A DNA stretch of 7,942 bases. It comes from Hyphomicrobiales bacterium (lineage in GTDB: Bacteria; Pseudomonadota; Alphaproteobacteria; Rhizobiales; Afifellaceae). Location: contig JACCSN010000160.1 in NCBI GenBank assembly GCA_013812985.1, positions 1-7,942 of the forward strand, given 5' to 3'. Within the stretch, counting starts at the first letter, position 1; every line of letters begins with the position of its first letter. Under the pieces are notes generated by a model. The model had not been told where the DNA came from. It was given only the letters and a program-made list of their open reading frames with translations, and did no database searches. Positions 4,465-7,942 of this stretch are shown piece after piece. The position numbers were made by a program, and so were the translations under genes.

Positions 4465-7400
4465 GGAAATGCGAATGCCTTGATCCCGAGCTTGGCCAGT
4501 GCCTGTTCCATGGATCGGGCTGGAATGGGCATGATTTTCGGCGCGGCGGTCCAGACCAGCGCCGCCTCGATCTCTGCACCCGGCCGCATCTCCGTAAGCA
4601 GGCGGCGATAGAGGGCGAGCTGCAGCACATAGCCGGGGGGGGCAAGATCGGCGGTTTCGGGCACGACGCGGGCCGTCTTGAAGTCGAGGATGCGCCAGCC
4701 GTCCGGCGTGCGAACCAGCCTGTCGATCTGGCCGCTCACCGCGTAATCGCCGCCCGCTCGCGCGACCTGGCCGACGATCGCCACTTCGGCGCGGGAGTTG
4801 GGTCCGAAATTGTCGCGGAGAGCCGGCTCGGCCAGCACGGCCCCCACTTCACGCCACACGTCCTCGAAGAGCTCGGGGTGCGCGATAAGCTCGGCCGCGA
4901 GGAGATGCCCGGCATGGGCGCGCCGCCGCTCCTCGGGCGCGCCCGGCAAGGCTTGCAGCAGCCGATGCACCAGCCGCCCGCGCAGCAATGCCAAATCGCC
5001 TGAAGCCGTCGCGTCGCCTTCCAGTCTCGAACCCGCAATCGCCGGCGGGTCAGGCTCGGCCAACGCCCGTGAGGGACGCAACGGCTCCGGCGGCCGGGCG
5101 GGCGATGGCGCGGACTCGGAAAGCCAGGGCGGGATATGGACCGGCGGTTCGCCGCCGCGCCTCTCCCCGGCTTTCGCCGGCACGGGCGGGCGTTCCGGCT
5201 GCGGCCAGATATAGGGCCCCGCCAGCTCGCCGGTCTCGGCGTCGCGCTCCGCCTCGTCCGGGACAAGCGCGTTGGCGGCCAGCGAATACCAGCAGCCCTC
5301 CACCTCCTTCTTCTCCGGGCGGATGCCGCAGACGTAGAGCACGTCGCGCGCCCGCGTCATCGCCACGTAGAGGAGCCGCAGATATTCGCGCCGAGTCTCC
5401 GCATCGGCGGCGAGGTCGGCCTTGCGCTGAAGCTCCGTCACGTCGCGGCCGGAGCGCCGCCACAGGAACGCGGGCGAGTCTCGTCCGTCGCCGAACGGCA
5501 CCAGGATTTTGCGGTGGCTAGAAACCACGATCTGCCCGCCGGTATCGACTAGGAACACGATGTCGGCTTCCAGGCCCTTGGCGCCGTGGACGGTCATGAG
5601 GCGGACGCCTTCGCTCCGCTCCTCCGCCTCGCGCTTGATCTCGCTACGGCTGGCGCGAATAAAGGCGGCAAACCCTCCGAGCGAGGGTGCCTCGATCGCC
5701 TCGTAGCTGAGCGCCTGGCTCAGGAACGCATCGAGCACGTCGTCCGCCTCGCCGCCGAGCCGGGCGCGGAAGGCGCGCCGGCCGCTATCGGGACCGAGGA
5801 TGGTGGCGAAGAAGCGAAAGGGCGTGACCCGGTCGGCAAAGGCCCGCCAGGCGGCCAGCCGCTCCGCCGCCCTTCGGAATGGCTCGTCGCGAGAGGCGCC
5901 GAGCGCCGCCCAGAGGCTCCCGCGCCGGCCGGCGGCCAGCCGCATCAGCTCGTCTTCGCCGAGGCCGATCAGGGGGCTCTTCAGGCACGCGGCGAGCTGC
6001 AGATCGTCCTCCGGAAGCAGCATTACGTCGGCGAGCGCCAGGAGATCGAGCACCGCAATATGCGTCGCGACCGGGATGCGGTCGGCGCCGGCGGCGCGGA
6101 TCGCATGCCTGCGCAGCGCGCGATTCATCGCGGAGAAGAACGCATCCCGCTTGCGGGCGAGGATCAGGATGCCGCCGGGCGCCACCTGTTTGCCGGACGG
6201 CAGCGTGGTCCCGATCAGCGTTCCGATCTCCTGGGCGATCCTGTCGGCCAGCGCGACCTCCGCCGCGGTTGGCGCATCGAAGGGCGCCGTCCAGTCCTCC
6301 GGCTCCTCGGCGACCTGGCGGACGATGCGGGGCAGCACGACGACCTTGCCAGGCTCGCCGTGGCGTCGCGCCGCATGCGCCTCGTAGGCCGCCGCGGTGA
6401 CCTCCGCCTCGCGCCCCCGAAACACCTGGTCGACGGCGCCCAGCACCTCCTGCGTCGAGCGGAAGGAGAGGAACAGCGGCCGCTCGATGAAGCTTCTCTC
6501 GGCATCGGCGATCTTGCGGCCGAAGAAGCGCTGCATCTCGGCAAGCATGTGCGGGGCGGCGCCCTGGAAGCCGAAGATCGACTGCTTGTCGTCGCCGACC
6601 GCGAAGATCGTGCGCCGGCCGTCGGCGGCAGTCTCGCCGGCGAAGAAGTCGGCGGCGATCGCCTGCACCACCGCCCATTGGTCGGGGCTCGTATCCTGCG
6701 CCTCGTCGACCAGGATGTGATCGATCCGCCGGTCGAGCTTATAGAGCACCCACTCGGCGGCGTCGGAGCGCGACAGGAGGTTGCGCGCCTTGACGATCAG
6801 GTCGCCGAAATCGAGCGCGCCGGAGCGCCGCTTGGCTGCTGCATAGGCCTGCAGGATGGCGTCGGCGACCACCAGCAGCGCCTCCGTCGCGGCGAAATTG
6901 CGGGCGGCGATGTGCTTTCTGGTCAAGGCCAAGAGCCGCTCCGATTCCGTTTCGAAGCGGTCCAGAAGGTCCGCGTTGGCCCTTCCGAAATCCGCGCCGA
7001 AGCGATGGCTCCTGAAGCGGTGGTTTGCTTCATAGCCACGATACGACTTGTCGGGCTCCAAATGGAGAAACAGATCGAGCCTCGCCTCCGCTTCGGCGCC
7101 ATGATGCTCCGCGCCAAGGACGGCGAGCAGCCGCGCCCGCGCCCGCTCATTGGTGGAGTGCGGCGCCTGCGCCAGCGATTCCGCCAGCGCCTCAGCGAGC
7201 TTGCCGCAATCCTGCCTTCCCCACCCCGCCGCGAGGCAGATTTCCCGGCAGATGCTCTCGCCGGTCTCGCCGGGCAGGAGCCCCAGTCGCCGCCTGAGAT
7301 CGGCGAGTGCGTCGTCGATCGACCCGGCGCCTTCGTCGCCGGCCGACATGGCGATCCAGCGGCGGATCGCCTCGCGCTCGGCAACCACGCAATCGAGCGC

Positions 7401-7942
7401 CTCGCGAATCGCGAAATCCGTCGCGTTCTCCGCCAGGTAACGCATCGCCGCCCCGAGCCGCCCTTCCGGCTCGCGCGCCGCTTCCGCCATGACGCGGGCG
7501 CGCGCCGAAGCGATGAGCGCCGCCGCGGAAGTATCGTCCAGGACGGCGAACTGCCCCGGCACATTGGCCTCGAACGGGAACTGGTGGAGCAGCCGCTCGC
7601 AAAACGCGTGGATCGTCTGGATCTTCAGCCCGCCAGGCGTCTCCAACGCGCGGGCGAAGAGCCGCCGCGCTTGCCTGAGCTGAGGCCCGGTCGCCGGACG
7701 CCCCTGCAGGTCGAGGATGGCGGCGTGGAGCTCCGCTTCCGGCATCATCGTCCACCTGCCGAGATGCCCAAAGATGCGGCGGGACATCTCGGCCGCCGCG
7801 ACCTTGGTGAAGGTGAGGCAGAGGATGGCGTCCGGATCGACTCCGGCGAGGAGCAGCCGGACGACGCGCTGCGTCAGCACATGCGTCTTGCCGGAGCCGG
7901 CATTGGCGATGACCCAGGCCGAGGAAGCAGGGTCCGAGGCTT
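4461..7942 (-). CDS. addA: AddA, helicase-nuclease subunit of AddAB (5' end missing)
   Basis: The 1159 visible residues run in from the right edge; perhaps 10-30 N-terminal residues are missing. A GTG at 7880 is internal, since the Walker A motif NAGSGKTH lies upstream of it (7904-7881). AddA pairs with AddB to unwind and resect double-strand breaks for RecA loading. UvrD-type helicase motifs appear in order: Ia [12 protein letters not shown] (7820-7785), [11 protein letters not shown], motif II DEAQDT (6707-6690), motif [15 protein letters not shown], motif [10 protein letters not shown], motif [17 protein letters not shown] and motif [15 protein letters not shown] Pro-rich linker (around 5110-5210) leads to the C-terminal PD-(D/E)xK nuclease: SGQIDRLV and ILDFKTA (D at 4724, D at 4685, K at 4679). 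All key residues look intact and the length matches alphaproteobacterial AddA. addB would be expected just upstream, outside the window. Confidence 0.95.
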   Translation of the reverse strand, partial: ASDPASSAWVIANAGSGKTHVLTQRVVRLLLAGVDPDAILCLTFTKVAAAEMSRRIFGHLGRWTMMPEAELHAAILDLQGRPATGPQLRQARRLFARALETPGGLKIQTIHAFCERLLHQFPFEANVPGQFAVLDDTSAAALIASARARVMAEAAREPEGRLGAAMRYLAENATDFAIREALDCVVAEREAIRRWIAMSAGDEGAGSIDDALADLRRRLGLLPGETGESICREICLAAGWGRQDCGKLAEALAESLAQAPHSTNERARARLLAVLGAEHHGAEAEARLDLFLHLEPDKSYRGYEANHRFRSHRFGADFGRANADLLDRFETESERLLALTRKHIAARNFAATEALLVVADAILQAYAAAKRRSGALDFGDLIVKARNLLSRSDAAEWVLYKLDRRIDHILVDEAQDTSPDQWAVVQAIAADFFAGETAADGRRTIFAVGDDKQSIFGFQGAAPHMLAEMQRFFGRKIADAERSFIERPLFLSFRSTQEVLGAVDQVFRGREAEVTAAAYEAHAARRHGEPGKVVVLPRIVRQVAEEPEDWTAPFDAPTAAEVALADRIAQEIGTLIGTTLPSGKQVAPGGILILARKRDAFFSAMNRALRRHAIRAAGADRIPVATHIAVLDLLALADVMLLPEDDLQLAACLKSPLIGLGEDELMRLAAGRRGSLWAALGASRDEPFRRAAERLAAWRAFADRVTPFRFFATILGPDSGRRAFRARLGGEADDVLDAFLSQALSYEAIEAPSLGGFAAFIRASRSEIKREAEERSEGVRLMTVHGAKGLEADIVFLVDTGGQIVVSSHRKILVPFGDGRDSPAFLWRRSGRDVTELQRKADLAADAETRREYLRLLYVAMTRARDVLYVCGIRPEKKEVEGCWYSLAANALVPDEAERDAETGELAGPYIWPQPERPPVPAKAGERRGGEPPVHIPPWLSESAPSPARPPEPLRPSRALAEPDPPAIAGSRLEGDATASGDLALLRGRLVHRLLQALPGAPEERRRAHAGHLLAAELIAHPELFEDVWREVGAVLAEPALRDNFGPNSRAEVAIVGQVARAGGDYAVSGQIDRLVRTPDGWRILDFKTARVVPETADLAPPGYVLQLALYRRLLTEMRPGAEIEAALVWTAAPKIMPIPARSMEQALAKLGIKAFAFP

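Noticed and set aside
5785..6678. A 297-residue Arg/Gly-rich open frame within addA
   Set aside because: Same strand, other frame of addA; composition is typical of a GC-rich off-frame translation.
7878..7880. GTG at 7880 as the start of addA
   Set aside because: The reading frame continues to the window edge and the essential Walker A motif lies upstream of this codon, so it is an internal Val.
1..7942. A novel defence or mobile system in this window
   Set aside because: I looked for transposases, integrases, CRISPR repeats, reverse transcriptases, and restriction or abortive-infection genes. Apart from mazEF and the HigA relic, all genes belong to well-known housekeeping families.

Overview
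This GC-rich window (about two thirds G+C by eye) looks like chromosomal DNA from an alphaproteobacterium, most likely of the order Hyphomicrobiales (Rhizobiales). Three things point there. The TadA protein closely resembles the Agrobacterium type. The helicase is AddA of the alphaproteobacterial AddAB form, with trxA directly downstream. The housekeeping set mutL, rsmD, rluB-type synthase, tadA and patatin sits together. Genus cannot be read from the sequence.

Layout. The first 125 bases are the end of mutL (+). A compact, apparently intact MazE/MazF (AbrB/PemK type) toxin-antitoxin pair (+, 186-757) follows, with a good sigma70-like promoter just upstream. It runs head-on into the minus-strand pair rluB-type synthase and rsmD (754-2326), whose coding regions overlap by 26 bases. 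Only 35 bases beyond the rluB start, tadA begins on the plus strand (2362-2814). A patatin-like lipase on the minus strand (2617-3663) has an unusually long antisense overlap with the 3' part of tadA.

Bases 3664-4084 contain no intact gene. They hold a nested inverted repeat, a decayed HigA-type antitoxin gene with at least one frameshift, and small hairpins downstream of trxA. The right half is the minus-strand pair addA-trxA (4085-7942). The start of addA lies beyond the window's right edge.

Functional themes. Four genes act in nucleic-acid maintenance and modification: mismatch repair (MutL), double-strand break processing (AddA), rRNA modification (RsmD and RluB-like) and tRNA A34-to-inosine editing (TadA). 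TrxA is the general disulfide reductant and shares a locus with addA. Accessory material is limited to the mazEF module between mutL and rsmD and the HigA relic between the patatin gene and trxA.

I see no rRNA, tRNA, CRISPR array or intact mobile element, and no convincing previously undescribed multi-gene system. The points most worth a second look are the 198-base tadA/patatin antisense overlap, the palindromic CTAG shared by the mazF and rsmD stop codons, the likely autoregulated mazEF promoter, and the HigA relic with its neighbouring hairpin.
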